Shown: positions 43,969 to 53,488 of the stretch, piece by piece | Numbering within the stretch: position 1 is the stretch's first letter | How the letters are laid out: each line of letters opens with the position of its first letter | Source of the DNA: an uncultured Eubacteriales bacterium | GTDB taxonomy: Bacteria; Bacillota; Clostridia; Oscillospirales; Acutalibacteraceae | Reading direction: 5' to 3' | DNA: 64,000 bases | NCBI GenBank assembly: GCA_934466515.1 | Contig: CAKSLH010000001.1 | Coordinates: 310,001 to 374,000 of the forward strand | The notes under the pieces: model-generated | The model's input: the letters and a program-made list of their open reading frames with translations, nothing else | The model's database searches: none | Told to the model about the DNA's origin: nothing | Position numbers and translations under genes: made by a program

Positions 43969-45303
43969 TTATTTTGACTTTGCAATTATCTCTTTATATT
44001 TATAAAACGAATCCTTCGGAATGCGTTTTTTAGTCTCATAATCAACAAAAACAAGCCCGAAGCGCTCGCGGTAGGCGGAAGCCCATTCGAAATTATCCAA
44101 AAACGACCAGTGCATATAGCCTCTTACATCGACCCCGTCCTCAATCGCCCTTGAAAGCTCGGTTAAATACCGCTCTATATAATCGCACCGCTGAGGGTCA
44201 TGAACCTTGCCGTCAAGCTGGACCCAATCCGTTCCCGACATTCCGTTTTCTGTTATATAAAACGGCTTTTTATATCTTTCACAAAGGAATTTAGAGCCCC
44301 AATAGACAGCCTGCGGAACGACGGTTGTTTTATTCGCCGTAAGACCCGTAAGCTTATTGTGCTTTTTATAACCTCTTTCGCTTTTTTCGTCATGCTCAAA
44401 ATAGGAGCCGCCGTAAATATTCTGGCAGTAAAAATCAATAGGCTCGCTTATCGTTTTTAAGTCCTCCTGCCAGTTTTCGGGCAGGAACTTATAAAGGTTC
44501 GGCTTATCGGGGTATTTTCCGAAAATAACGGGATCGCTCCACCAGCTTACCGAATTAAACCATGTTTCGTCACTGCAGTCGAAATAGCATTTTCTTGCGG
44601 CTTCAATATCCTCCTTGCTTTCCGTCAGCGGAACGGGGACATCTCCGCAGGGAGCGTAGCCAACCTTACAGCCGTATTTATGAAGCGCTTTCACGGCAAG
44701 TCCGTGGCCTAAAAGCATATAATGCGCCATAGGAATGAGCTCCTCATTTGTATAGCCCTTTATCCCGGGAGGAAAATATCCCGACTCATAGCCTAAAGGC
44801 AAAAAACACTGCGGTTCATTTATCGTAATAAAGCTTTTAACTCTGTCGCCGAAATATTTTCCTGCCGTATCAGCATAATATTCCATCCAATAAGGACTCT
44901 CGGGATTTCTGAAACCGCCCTTATTTTCCAAGCTTTGAGGAAAATCGAAATGAAAGAGCGTGACGAAAGGCTCTATTCCGTATTCAAGGCATTTATCTAT
45001 TATGCCGTTATAAAACTCAACCGCCTTTTTATTCACCTTACCCGTTCCCTGAGGAATAAGCCTTGCCCAGTTGATTGAAAATCTATAGGCATTTACACCT
45101 AATTCCTTTAAAAGCTCGATATCATCTTTCCAGTGATAATAATGGTCGCAGCCGTCATCACCCGTAAAGCCCATTGCAACCTTACCTTTTTTGCGGCTGA
45201 AAGCATCCCAGTTGCAAAGCCCAGCACCGTCAACCAAAGAAGCGCCCTCTATCTGATAAGCGGCTGTTGAAACTCCGAATTTAAAATCCTTTGGAAACTT
45301 CAA
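43969..45303 (-). CDS. GH1 beta-glucosidase/beta-galactosidase family enzyme
   Basis: 444 aa, usual length for GH1, no signal peptide, so cytoplasmic. It opens FKFGVSTAAYQIEGA. The acid/base Glu is in TINEPQCF near residue 163 and the nucleophile Glu in ITENGMSG near 352. WSFLDNFEWASAYRERFGL near 404 is also characteristic. It likely cleaves imported disaccharides or 6-phospho forms. TTG start at 45303 with GGGGGA upstream. It is a single gene closed by its own terminator. Confidence 0.95.
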   Translation of the reverse strand: MKFPKDFKFGVSTAAYQIEGASLVDGAGLCNWDAFSRKKGKVAMGFTGDDGCDHYYHWKDDIELLKELGVNAYRFSINWARLIPQGTGKVNKKAVEFYNGIIDKCLEYGIEPFVTLFHFDFPQSLENKGGFRNPESPYWMEYYADTAGKYFGDRVKSFITINEPQCFLPLGYESGYFPPGIKGYTNEELIPMAHYMLLGHGLAVKALHKYGCKVGYAPCGDVPVPLTESKEDIEAARKCYFDCSDETWFNSVSWWSDPVIFGKYPDKPNLYKFLPENWQEDLKTISEPIDFYCQNIYGGSYFEHDEKSERGYKKHNKLTGLTANKTTVVPQAVYWGSKFLCERYKKPFYITENGMSGTDWVQLDGKVHDPQRCDYIERYLTELSRAIEDGVDVRGYMHWSFLDNFEWASAYRERFGLVFVDYETKKRIPKDSFYKYKEIIAKSK

Positions 45304-45472
45304 ATTAAAATCCCCCTTTAAGTCTGTTTTTCAACCTCATTTTAACATTTGGTTTTTAAAACTTAAAGGTACTGTTTTTTTCATCAGTTTACCTTTTTTT
45401 CTGCCGCAGAAAACTCTCCTGTACAAACAGCAGTTGTTCTTATATTTTCAAACGCCTGATTTTTCTGCGGAC

Positions 45473-45507
45473 TTCACAATAAAAAATCCATTTCCTTTTT
45501 ATTGTGA
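45473..45507. other. AT-rich inverted repeat between GH1 and AraC genes
   Basis: TTCACAATAAAAA and TTTTTATTGTGAA are inverted around a short spacer in the 277-base gap 45304-45580. It may act as a bidirectional terminator for the AraC gene side or as an operator. Confidence 0.45.
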
Positions 45508-45580
45508 AAAATCCGGAAAAACAAAACGGAAAGATAAAGCCGCAAAATATCCCGATTGTCAGTTTCATTAACGATTTATT

Positions 45581-46357
45581 TTAAGAATTGAGCTTTATAT
45601 ATTCACTTGGCGGGACACCCATCTGCTTTTTAAAGCATTTACTGAAATAATATACATTTGAAAAACCGCAAAGCTCCGAAATCTCCGTTACATTATACAT
45701 TTGAGATTTAAGCAGATCGCAGGCATATTTAATTCTCAGAAAAATAATATAGCTTCGCGGAGTCATTTTATAAATTTCCGCAAATATTTTTTTAAAATAT
45801 GTATAGCTTATATTGCACATCGAGGAAAGCTGAGTAACATTAAAATCGGAAGTGAAATTTTCCGCAATATAATCTATCGCAGGTTTTATAATCATAATCT
45901 TCTTGCTCGGAGTATAAACGCTTTTTTGTTTTAAAACAGCAAGAATTTCATAAAGACAGCCGATTGCCGTGTATTCAAATCCTGCCTGCTTCTTTTTCCA
46001 GACATTTTCCGCCCTTTTAAAAAGAGCGGAAAGCTTTTCGAAATTTTTATAATTCACCGTAAAAGCCTCTGAGGGGATAGGCTCAAGTGTTTCAAAAAAT
46101 ATATCTATGCAGCTTCCTGATTCAATCTTTTCGGAAAGATATCTGACGCTTAAATCGGTTTTCGGCAAAAAACGGACAGTTCCCTTAACATCTTTAAAGC
46201 TTTGATTTTTAAAATATATTTCCGTTTCTCCGTCAAGCTTTAATATAAGCTCGTTATGCGCAATTTTTCCGCTGTAATCGCAAACTTTCTGAGAGTTTTT
46301 ATTATTAAAGCTTAGCACGGAATGTATTTTTGTTACAACAATATCTTTTTTAAACAT
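45581..46357 (-). CDS. AraC-family transcription regulator, first copy
   Basis: 258 aa. The N-terminal region (1-150) is an unassigned sensor domain. The C-terminal double HTH reads FNVTQLSSMCNISYTYFKKI and then VTEISELCGFSNVYYFSKCF, ending GVPPSEYIKLNS. It is divergent from the glycyl radical operon at 46501 and probably controls it in response to a sugar-type ligand. Confidence 0.88.
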   Translation of the reverse strand: MFKKDIVVTKIHSVLSFNNKNSQKVCDYSGKIAHNELILKLDGETEIYFKNQSFKDVKGTVRFLPKTDLSVRYLSEKIESGSCIDIFFETLEPIPSEAFTVNYKNFEKLSALFKRAENVWKKKQAGFEYTAIGCLYEILAVLKQKSVYTPSKKIMIIKPAIDYIAENFTSDFNVTQLSSMCNISYTYFKKIFAEIYKMTPRSYIIFLRIKYACDLLKSQMYNVTEISELCGFSNVYYFSKCFKKQMGVPPSEYIKLNS

Positions 46358-46414
46358 CCTAAAGCCCCCTTTTTAATTTATTATAAATCCGCTCGTTTTA
46401 AAACGCAAGAAAAT

Positions 46415-46444
46415 TTGTTTCAAAAAATATAAAAGTTTTATAAT
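46415..46444 (+). promoter_or_regulatory. Possible promoter of the first glycyl-radical operon
   Basis: TTGTTT (46415-46420), an 18-base spacer and TATAAT (46439-46444), 57 bases before ATG 46501. Confidence 0.4.
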
Positions 46445-46500
46445 GTTAATTCAATTTAATGCTTTTATGGTGTAATATCAGTTTAAAGGATGTGGCTTAC

Positions 46501-48543
46501 ATGACGGAAAATATTAAAACGATGGCAAAAAACGCTCTTAATAACGAGGATAAATTTTTAAAAGGCAAAAGCGAGCTTAAAAATGAAGATGAATTAAAAT
46601 CACCGATTTTAATAGCCGAGGGACTAAAAAGGTTTTTTGAAAATGTTAAGGTTAAGGAATATAAAGGAGAAAAGCTTTTTGGCAGACTCAGGTTTGACGG
46701 GTGCGAATACCCTGCTGATTTTTACAGACGCGCAGGACATAGGAATTTATCGTCATATTGGTCTTCACTCTGCTGTGATAAGCCCACTTCCCTTTTTTAT
46801 TGGGGTTGGACGCATATTGTGCTCGACTTTGATTCCATTTTAAAAAACGGACTAAAGGGATATATTGACATTATTGACAGGCAAAATCCTAAAAACGAGC
46901 TGCAAATGGCTATGAAAGAGGTGCTTTGCTCGCTTGGTGATTTAAGCGAAAGATATTCCGAAATCTGTACCGATGAAAAGCTAAGCAAAATTCTTAAAAA
47001 GGTTCCTATGCAAAAGGCAGAATCTTTTTATGAAGCGGTTCAATCGGTATGGTTTATGTTTCAGCTTTGCCCCGACAGCTTAGGAAGAATTGACCAATAC
47101 CTTTATCCTTTTTATAAAAAAGACATAAGTGATAAGCTCATAACCGAGGCACAGGCAAGAGAACTGCTTGAAGAACTATTTATAAAGGTGTTTGAAACAC
47201 AGATGGACAACACCGCTCTGCCGATAAGCGGACACAACCATCTTGTAGTAGGCGGTTATAAAGAAGACGGCACCGACGGATTCAACGGGCTTTCAAAAAT
47301 AATTCTTGAATGTATAGCAGAGCTGCCGACATTCAGACCGCAGGCTTCATTCAGATATACGAAATATACTTCTGCAAAAACTATGAAATTCATTACCGAA
47401 CTGAACGCAAAATGCCAATGGATAGTTTTTGTAAATGATGAGCCGAGAATTAAAGGCATGACAGACATAGGTATAGATTACAAAGACGCAGTCAATTATA
47501 CCGTAGTCGGCTGCAACGAATGGTGCCTGCCGAGCGGAGCGAGAATAGATTTAGCCCATATAAATCTGTTGCACGCCTTAGAGCAGACTATCTACAGCGA
47601 CGGCGGATTTTTAAATGCTAAGAGCTTTGAAGAGGTTTTCGGAATTTATAAAAAGCATTTAAAAGAGGATATGCTCGAAATTGTTAAGGAATACGGAAAT
47701 TATTCAAAAGCAATTTCAAAGGATATCAATGTTCTGACCTCCGCCTTAAGCGTCTCCTGCATTGAAAACGGCAGACCTATAACAGACAAGGGCTCAAAAT
47801 ATTACGGACTTACAATGTCATTTAACAGCATATCAAATGCCGCGGACTCGCTTTCTGTTATAAAGCAGTTTGTGTTTGACGAAAAGATTTTCACATTAGA
47901 AGAGCTTTTAAAAATATTAAAGAATAATTTTAAAGGCTATGAAAACGAAAGAAGATTGATACTTAAATCGGGAAGATTTTTCGGAAACGACGATGACTAT
48001 GCCGACAGCATTGCAGAAGAAATCATCGACTCAATTTATGAAATAAGAAATGAAATTAAAAGCAATGATATCAACACCTTGGTGACAGGCTCTTTTGTAG
48101 GAGCCACGCACCCGAATATAATTTTCGGCAAGCTTACGAAAGCGACTCCCGACGGAAGACTTTCCGGCGACGCCTTTACCATGGGAATAACACAAAGCGA
48201 GGGAAAGGACAGAAAAGGACTTACGGCTCTCCTTAATTCAATTTCAAAGCTTAATTATGAAAAATTCTGCGGCTGCATAGTTTCAAACATTAAGCTCGAT
48301 AAAAGTATGATAAGCACCGATGAAAAAATAACAAAGCTATCGGAAATATATCATACATTTCTTAAAAACGGCGGCATGCAGCTGCAAATCAACTACCTTT
48401 CCCAGGAAGAGCTTAAAGAGGCTCAGAAGCACCCTGAAAAATATTCAAACCTTGTTGTAAGGGTTACGGGATATTCGGGTTACTTTACAAGATTTGATAC
48501 CGACCTTCAGAATGATATTATAAGAAGGACAGTAGAAAAATGA
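46501..48543 (+). CDS. Glycyl radical enzyme, PFL/dehydratase family, class unclear
   Basis: 680 aa, about 100 shorter than most relatives. The thiyl Cys is in VVGCNEWCLPSG near residue 338, and the glycyl loop is VRVTGYSGYFTRFD near residue 658. The GCxE pattern (Cys then Glu two residues on) fits dehydratase-type members rather than true pyruvate formate-lyase. ATG 46501 is preceded by AAAGGATG; the frame is open further upstream. No dedicated activase is adjacent, so the one at 55796 may serve. It overlaps the dehydrogenase gene by 4 bases. The substrate is not readable, but context suggests a sugar-derived diol or acid. Confidence 0.85.
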   Translation: MTENIKTMAKNALNNEDKFLKGKSELKNEDELKSPILIAEGLKRFFENVKVKEYKGEKLFGRLRFDGCEYPADFYRRAGHRNLSSYWSSLCCDKPTSLFYWGWTHIVLDFDSILKNGLKGYIDIIDRQNPKNELQMAMKEVLCSLGDLSERYSEICTDEKLSKILKKVPMQKAESFYEAVQSVWFMFQLCPDSLGRIDQYLYPFYKKDISDKLITEAQARELLEELFIKVFETQMDNTALPISGHNHLVVGGYKEDGTDGFNGLSKIILECIAELPTFRPQASFRYTKYTSAKTMKFITELNAKCQWIVFVNDEPRIKGMTDIGIDYKDAVNYTVVGCNEWCLPSGARIDLAHINLLHALEQTIYSDGGFLNAKSFEEVFGIYKKHLKEDMLEIVKEYGNYSKAISKDINVLTSALSVSCIENGRPITDKGSKYYGLTMSFNSISNAADSLSVIKQFVFDEKIFTLEELLKILKNNFKGYENERRLILKSGRFFGNDDDYADSIAEEIIDSIYEIRNEIKSNDINTLVTGSFVGATHPNIIFGKLTKATPDGRLSGDAFTMGITQSEGKDRKGLTALLNSISKLNYEKFCGCIVSNIKLDKSMISTDEKITKLSEIYHTFLKNGGMQLQINYLSQEELKEAQKHPEKYSNLVVRVTGYSGYFTRFDTDLQNDIIRRTVEK

Positions 48544-49295
48544 ATCTGCGTTGTGACAAAATATTGATTACAGGCGGCGGCAGCGGAATCGGAAAAGCTA
48601 TTGCAAAAAGATTTTTAAACTCAGGTGCAAAAGTTACGATAGCAGGTCGTAAAGAAGAAAAATTGAAAAAAACAGTTCAAGAATTTTCTTCAAATAATCT
48701 TTATTATATTGTTTGGGATATATCAGATATTTCTGCGGCTCCTTTCCAATTGAAAACCGCAGAAAAACTTATGGGCGGACTTAACGGATTTGTCAATGCG
48801 GCGGCAGTGAGTTCAGCCGTGGTAACAAAACGAGGCTATGAACCGTTTGATATAAATGAAAAAGAATGGGATGAGCTGAACGACATCAATTATAAAGCAG
48901 CTTTTTTCAATCTGAGAAACGAAATCGAATTTTTAAGACAAAACAAAATCAAAGGTAATATTTTAAATATCGCTTCAAATGCCGCTTGTATGGATATTGT
49001 CGGTTCTTATGGAGCTTCAAAGCTTTCCTTGATTAAATGGACAAGGGCTTTTGGCAAAAAATTTGGGAAATACGGTATTATAATAAACGGCATTGCCCCC
49101 GGAGCAACTTTTACACCTATGATAGAACGCTATGCAAAATCCGTAGACCAACCGTATGAAAGACACGCTATCGGACGATTTATAAAGCCTGAAGAAATTG
49201 CTGAATTGGCTTTTTATCTTATGAGTGACTACGGAGAAATAATTTGCGGTCATACTGTTGTTGCAGACGGCGGGGACAATATGGCAACTTTATAA
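48540..49295 (+). CDS. Short-chain dehydrogenase/reductase
   Basis: 251 aa Rossmann enzyme. Cofactor motif is ITGGGSGIGKAIA near residue 10, and the catalytic Ser lies in NIASNAACMD with Tyr and Lys in YGASK. Its ATG lies in the last codons of the radical enzyme gene (ATGA), so the two work in one pathway; it may reduce or oxidise that enzyme's carbonyl product. Specificity not readable. Confidence 0.9.
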   Translation: MNLRCDKILITGGGSGIGKAIAKRFLNSGAKVTIAGRKEEKLKKTVQEFSSNNLYYIVWDISDISAAPFQLKTAEKLMGGLNGFVNAAAVSSAVVTKRGYEPFDINEKEWDELNDINYKAAFFNLRNEIEFLRQNKIKGNILNIASNAACMDIVGSYGASKLSLIKWTRAFGKKFGKYGIIINGIAPGATFTPMIERYAKSVDQPYERHAIGRFIKPEEIAELAFYLMSDYGEIICGHTVVADGGDNMATL

Positions 49296-49304
49296 AGGAA
49301 AATC

Positions 49305-50108
49305 ATGAAAATTAAGAATTTTGACCTATGGAGCGGCAAAACGCTCGGTGAAAACGGCAAAAATATTCAGATTAAAGGATATTTCCCCGATAAGAAATCA
49401 TCTGATTGCGCAGTGTCGGTTTTAGCAGGCGGAGCCTATATGATGCGAACTCCGCATTCGGGAGAAAAATACGCCGAGTTTTTAGCCGAAAACGGAATTA
49501 CGGCATTTGTTACGGATTATAGGATTAAGCCCTTTGAATTTCCTTATCCTCTGCTTGATTCCAGAAGAGCAATACAGTTTATAAGATTTCATGCGAAAGA
49601 ATTCGGAATTGACAAATCGAAAATCGCAATAATGGGAACTTCGGCAGGCGGACACCTTGCGGCGCTGACTTCAACTTATTTTAAAGACATACCGACAGGC
49701 TGCAATGATGAAATAAGCAAAGAAGATTTTATTCCCGACGCTCAGATTTTATGCTATCCTGTTATATACCTAAACGGCGAATATTCTCATAAAGACAGTA
49801 CGGAAAACCTTTTATCGGAGCAAAAAGACAATTTAGACCATAGGCTAACGCCTTTAAATCTTATAACCGATAAAACACCGCCTGCATTTATCTGGCATTC
49901 TTTTTCGGACAGCGAGGTTCATGTTTTTAACAGCATAGACTATTTTAAAGCACTCAAAGAAAAAAGTATTCTTTCGGAGCTTCATATTTTCCCCGAGGGC
50001 TGGCACGGAATAGGTCTTGCAAACGATGACCCGAACGACAAAATCAAAGCGCATGTTAAAGAGTGGAATCAGCTTTTGCTTAATTGGCTTAAATACATAG
50101 GATTTTAA
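49305..50108 (+). CDS. Alpha/beta hydrolase, esterase-like
   Basis: 267 aa. Oxyanion motif LAGGAYMMRTPHSG near residue 40 (HGG replaced by AGG), nucleophile Ser in MGTSAGGHLAAL near 112, Asp in SDSEVH near 205 and His in EGWHGIGLA near 235. Related to acetylxylan-type and BD-FAE-like esterases. No signal peptide. It may remove acetyl or other ester groups from imported oligosaccharides. Confidence 0.85.
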   Translation: MKIKNFDLWSGKTLGENGKNIQIKGYFPDKKSSDCAVSVLAGGAYMMRTPHSGEKYAEFLAENGITAFVTDYRIKPFEFPYPLLDSRRAIQFIRFHAKEFGIDKSKIAIMGTSAGGHLAALTSTYFKDIPTGCNDEISKEDFIPDAQILCYPVIYLNGEYSHKDSTENLLSEQKDNLDHRLTPLNLITDKTPPAFIWHSFSDSEVHVFNSIDYFKALKEKSILSELHIFPEGWHGIGLANDDPNDKIKAHVKEWNQLLLNWLKYIGF

Positions 50109-50128
50109 AAAGGAAAGGCGAGCTGAAT

Positions 50129-51487
50129 ATGTTTGAAAAAATTGACGCATTTATAGATTTAAAAAAAGACGAAATGATAGAAGCCCTAAAGGATTTTATA
50201 AACATTCCGAGTCTTAAATCAGAGCCCGAAGGCTCAATGCCTTACGGAAAAAAGGTCTACGAGGCTTTAAATTTCATAGGCAAAAAAGCGGAAGAAAAGG
50301 GCTTTGAAACAGAAAACTTCGAAAATAAAATCATAAGCGCTTCTTTAGGCTGCGGAGAAGATAAGCTCGGAATTCTCTGTCACACCGATGTAGTGTGCGT
50401 AAATAAAGAAAAATGGGATACCGACCCGTTTGACGCTGTTGTAAAGGACAATCTTATTTTTGGCAGAGGCGCACTTGATAACAAGGGACCGACAATTGCC
50501 TCGCTTTATGCGCTCTATGCCATAAAGGAATGCGGAATTAAGCTTAATAACAAGGTTAAGCTGTTTTTCGGATCTGACGAGGAAAACGGCATGCACGATT
50601 TTAAGGATTATATTAAGACAAATTCCTTGCCGGAATACGGCTTTGCGCCCGATTGCTGTTTTCCCGTAGGATATTCGGAAACAGGGAAATTCGATATTTG
50701 CGGAGAAATCAAATATGAATCCGAAAACATAAAATCAGTCAGTGCGGGAGGAGCATTTTTAAATGTTATTCCCGAAACGGCAACGGCTGAAATCAAAAAC
50801 CATACAAGCGAAGAAATCGAGGATAAAATATCTAAGATTAAAGATGTCAAATATAAAACAGAAAATCTGTCAGACTCTGTTAAGCTTACCGTATACGGCA
50901 AAAGCACCCATTCGGCTCATCCGCACTGGGGAATAAATCCGCTTACGGCGCTTTTAGAGGTGCTTTCTTCCATTGAGGGCAAGGACAGCATATTCGGAAA
51001 AATTTCAAGGCTTTTCCCCCACGGAATGTTTTTTGCGGAGAATTTCGGCTTAAATCAAGAAAAAGCGGTTTTATCATTACTGGCTTTCGAATATAAATCG
51101 GGCATCGTTTCTTTTTCGGCAAACTGCCGAGTCAATGCAAAGGAAAACTCATTGAAAATCTCCGAACAGATAATTAAAGGCTTTACCGTTCCCGCAAAAA
51201 TTTCAAATTTATCCGAGCCTCATTATGTCAGCGAGGAAAGCTTTATTGTTAAAGAATTATGCAAGGTTTATAAGGAGTTTACCGGAAGAGAAGATGCGCC
51301 TTATGCCGCCGACGGAGCCACCTACGCTCATATTAAAGACAGCTATGTTGCTTTCGGAGGAGTTCTTTACGGCGACGGGAGCGAAGAAGCTCACGGAAAC
51401 AATGAATGCTATAATACAGACACCCTTATTGCAGCGGCAAAAATGATTGCAAGAGCTGTAATTTCAATTTGCGAAGGAGAGAATTAA
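50129..51487 (+). CDS. M20 family metallopeptidase (PepV-like)
   Basis: 452 aa. Metal ligands are visible in ILCHTDVVCV (His), ALDNKGPT (Asp) and GSDEENGMHD (Glu-Glu), with the dimerisation region containing GKSTHSAHPHWG and a final His in YGDGSEEAHGNNE. Typical of dinuclear zinc dipeptidases or amidohydrolases. It is in the esterase-to-serine-hydrolase run of the operon, so its substrate may be an amide or peptide conjugate. Confidence 0.9.
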   Translation: MFEKIDAFIDLKKDEMIEALKDFINIPSLKSEPEGSMPYGKKVYEALNFIGKKAEEKGFETENFENKIISASLGCGEDKLGILCHTDVVCVNKEKWDTDPFDAVVKDNLIFGRGALDNKGPTIASLYALYAIKECGIKLNNKVKLFFGSDEENGMHDFKDYIKTNSLPEYGFAPDCCFPVGYSETGKFDICGEIKYESENIKSVSAGGAFLNVIPETATAEIKNHTSEEIEDKISKIKDVKYKTENLSDSVKLTVYGKSTHSAHPHWGINPLTALLEVLSSIEGKDSIFGKISRLFPHGMFFAENFGLNQEKAVLSLLAFEYKSGIVSFSANCRVNAKENSLKISEQIIKGFTVPAKISNLSEPHYVSEESFIVKELCKVYKEFTGREDAPYAADGATYAHIKDSYVAFGGVLYGDGSEEAHGNNECYNTDTLIAAAKMIARAVISICEGEN

Positions 51488-51491
51488 GAAT

Positions 51492-52586
51492 ATGTATGAT
51501 TTTAAATTGCTTGACAAAAAGCTTGATGAATTTTTAAAATTAGGAATTCCTTTTTATGACTGCAAGGTTATGAAAAACGGGGAATGTGTATACCGTAAGA
51601 AAAACGGCTTTACCGACAACAGTAAGACTTTAAAGCCTACCGGAGAGGAAATTTATAATATCTATTCATGTTCAAAACTTATAACCTGCACCGCAGGCTT
51701 AATGCTTATCGAAAGAGGAATGTTAAGTCCTGAGGACGAGCTTTGCAAATTTTTGCCGGAATTTTCCGAAATGACCGTAAAAACGGGAAACGGGTTAAAA
51801 AAAGCCGAAAACAAAATAAAAATCAAGCATCTTTTCACAATGACCGCAGGCTTTTCCTATGACCTCAATTCTCCCTCAATTCAGCTTTGCAAAAAAGAAA
51901 CCGAGGGAAAATGCAAAACTTTGGAAGTTATGAAATATCTTGCAAAAGAACCGCTTTTATTCGAAGCGGGATATAGGTGGGAATACAGCCTTTGCCACGA
52001 TGTTTTGGCGGCTGTAATCGAAAAGATATCAAATCAAAGATTTTCGGATTTTGTAAGGGAAAATATTTTCGATAAGCTTGAAATGCCGAATTCCTCATTT
52101 TCTTTTGCCGAAATAAAAAAGAAACCTCTTTGTACACAGTACAAATATAATCCCGAAACCGAGTCTGCCGAAGTATTTAACGAAAATCCGTACCGATTAG
52201 GAACGGAATATGAAAGCGGAGGGGCAGGCTGTGTTTCTACTGTAGACGAATATACAAAATTCTTAGAGGCAATAAGAACCGATAAACTTTTAAAAGCCGA
52301 AACTGCTTCCCTGCTTTTTACAAATCAGCTTACTTTAAAGCAGCGTGAAATGCCTTCATATTGGGTAAACGATAATTACGGATACGGCTACGGGCAGCGC
52401 TGCGCCACAACAGAATATCCGCGCACGGATTTCGGCTGGGGCGGTGCCGCGGGAGCGCATTATTTTATTGACAGAAAGAATAAAATAACCGCTTATTTCG
52501 GCACTCATATTTTAGGCTTTGAAAAGTTCATGGAGGAAAGGAACTGTATTACTTCAATAATTCAAAATATTCTTAGTCTTTTATAA
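51492..52586 (+). CDS. Serine hydrolase, beta-lactamase-related
   Basis: 364 aa, no signal peptide. The catalytic SxxK is in YSCSKLITC near residue 55. The Tyr motif appears as WEYSLCHDVLA near 160, where the usual YSN has Leu in place of Asn. WGGAAGAHYFIDRKN fits the C-terminal binding motif. Likely an esterase or peptidase of the penicillin-binding superfamily. Its end overlaps the convergent AraC gene by 14 bases. Confidence 0.85.
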   Translation: MYDFKLLDKKLDEFLKLGIPFYDCKVMKNGECVYRKKNGFTDNSKTLKPTGEEIYNIYSCSKLITCTAGLMLIERGMLSPEDELCKFLPEFSEMTVKTGNGLKKAENKIKIKHLFTMTAGFSYDLNSPSIQLCKKETEGKCKTLEVMKYLAKEPLLFEAGYRWEYSLCHDVLAAVIEKISNQRFSDFVRENIFDKLEMPNSSFSFAEIKKKPLCTQYKYNPETESAEVFNENPYRLGTEYESGGAGCVSTVDEYTKFLEAIRTDKLLKAETASLLFTNQLTLKQREMPSYWVNDNYGYGYGQRCATTEYPRTDFGWGGAAGAHYFIDRKNKITAYFGTHILGFEKFMEERNCITSIIQNILSLL

Positions 52587-53346
52587 CTTTTATTTTGTTT
52601 TTTCGGTATTCCGACGGTGATTTTCCCAAGGTCTTTTTAAATGCTCTGCTGAAGTAGTAAGGATCTGAAAAACCGCACATTTGCGCAATATTGCTTACCG
52701 AATAATCGGTAGCTTTTAAAAGATTGCATGCTGCCTCAAAGCGCACAGAAACAACATATTGCCAGCAGGGAACGCCGTATTTTTCTTTAAACATACCGTT
52801 AAGCTTATGAACTTCCGTATCAGTGACGGCAGAAAGCTCACTCATATTAAGCTCAGGATTTGCGTAATGCTTATGAATATAACGGCAAGTGTTTTCTGCT
52901 GTAAACTGAGAAGCGGAGGAAATTATTTTCTTTTCTTTTTCCTTGAATATTTTTCCTAACAGCTCATACAAAATACCCATAGCCATGAAACGGTTGCTTG
53001 CAATTGATGTGTCGGAAAGTAACAGCAAAGAATTAAAAAGCTTAATGAAGGATTTGTCGTCTCCTGTATCAAAAACAAATGATTCGGGAGCGTTTTCAAT
53101 TTCAATTACGGCGCAAATTGCTTCTCCTCCGTTTTTTCCGACTACACCGTAAGATTCTTTATTATTGATAAAAAGAATTGTTCCTGCAGAGGCAGTCAGC
53201 TCCTTGTTTTTGAATATGTGTTTATAAGTGCCGCTTTTTTGATATGTAAAATAGCAGCCCTGTCTCGGCGCTTTTACGTTCCACCTGTGTTTTTCCGTAG
53301 CAAATATATGCAGCGAGTAAATTTTCTTAATTTCCAAATTTTCCAT
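52573..53346 (-). CDS. AraC-family transcription regulator, second copy
   Basis: 257 aa. The N-terminal cupin-like sensor (about 1-120) has RQGCYFTYQKSGTYKHIF. The C-terminal double HTH reads LNMSELSAVTDTEVHKLNGM and VSNIAQMCGFSDPYYFSRAF, ending SPSEYRKNKIKV. It is divergent from the second radical enzyme at 53489 and convergent with the operon before it. A small palindrome GCATTGTAATGC at 53435-53446 in the shared upstream region is a possible binding site. Confidence 0.88.
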   Translation of the reverse strand: MENLEIKKIYSLHIFATEKHRWNVKAPRQGCYFTYQKSGTYKHIFKNKELTASAGTILFINNKESYGVVGKNGGEAICAVIEIENAPESFVFDTGDDKSFIKLFNSLLLLSDTSIASNRFMAMGILYELLGKIFKEKEKKIISSASQFTAENTCRYIHKHYANPELNMSELSAVTDTEVHKLNGMFKEKYGVPCWQYVVSVRFEAACNLLKATDYSVSNIAQMCGFSDPYYFSRAFKKTLGKSPSEYRKNKIKVIKD

Positions 53347-53488
53347 TGTATTCTCCGCCTTTAAAAAGATTATAACATCTTAATAAAGATTTTCAAGCTT
53401 TTTTATTTTCAAATAATCCATTTTTGATTTTTTTGCATTGTAATGCTTTATAACGGTATATATAATGAAGATGAAAGGAAGGATTGCT

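Noticed and set aside
46501..48543. True pyruvate formate-lyase (pflB)
   Set aside because: No adjacent Cys-Cys active site; the GCNE pattern and short length point to another class.
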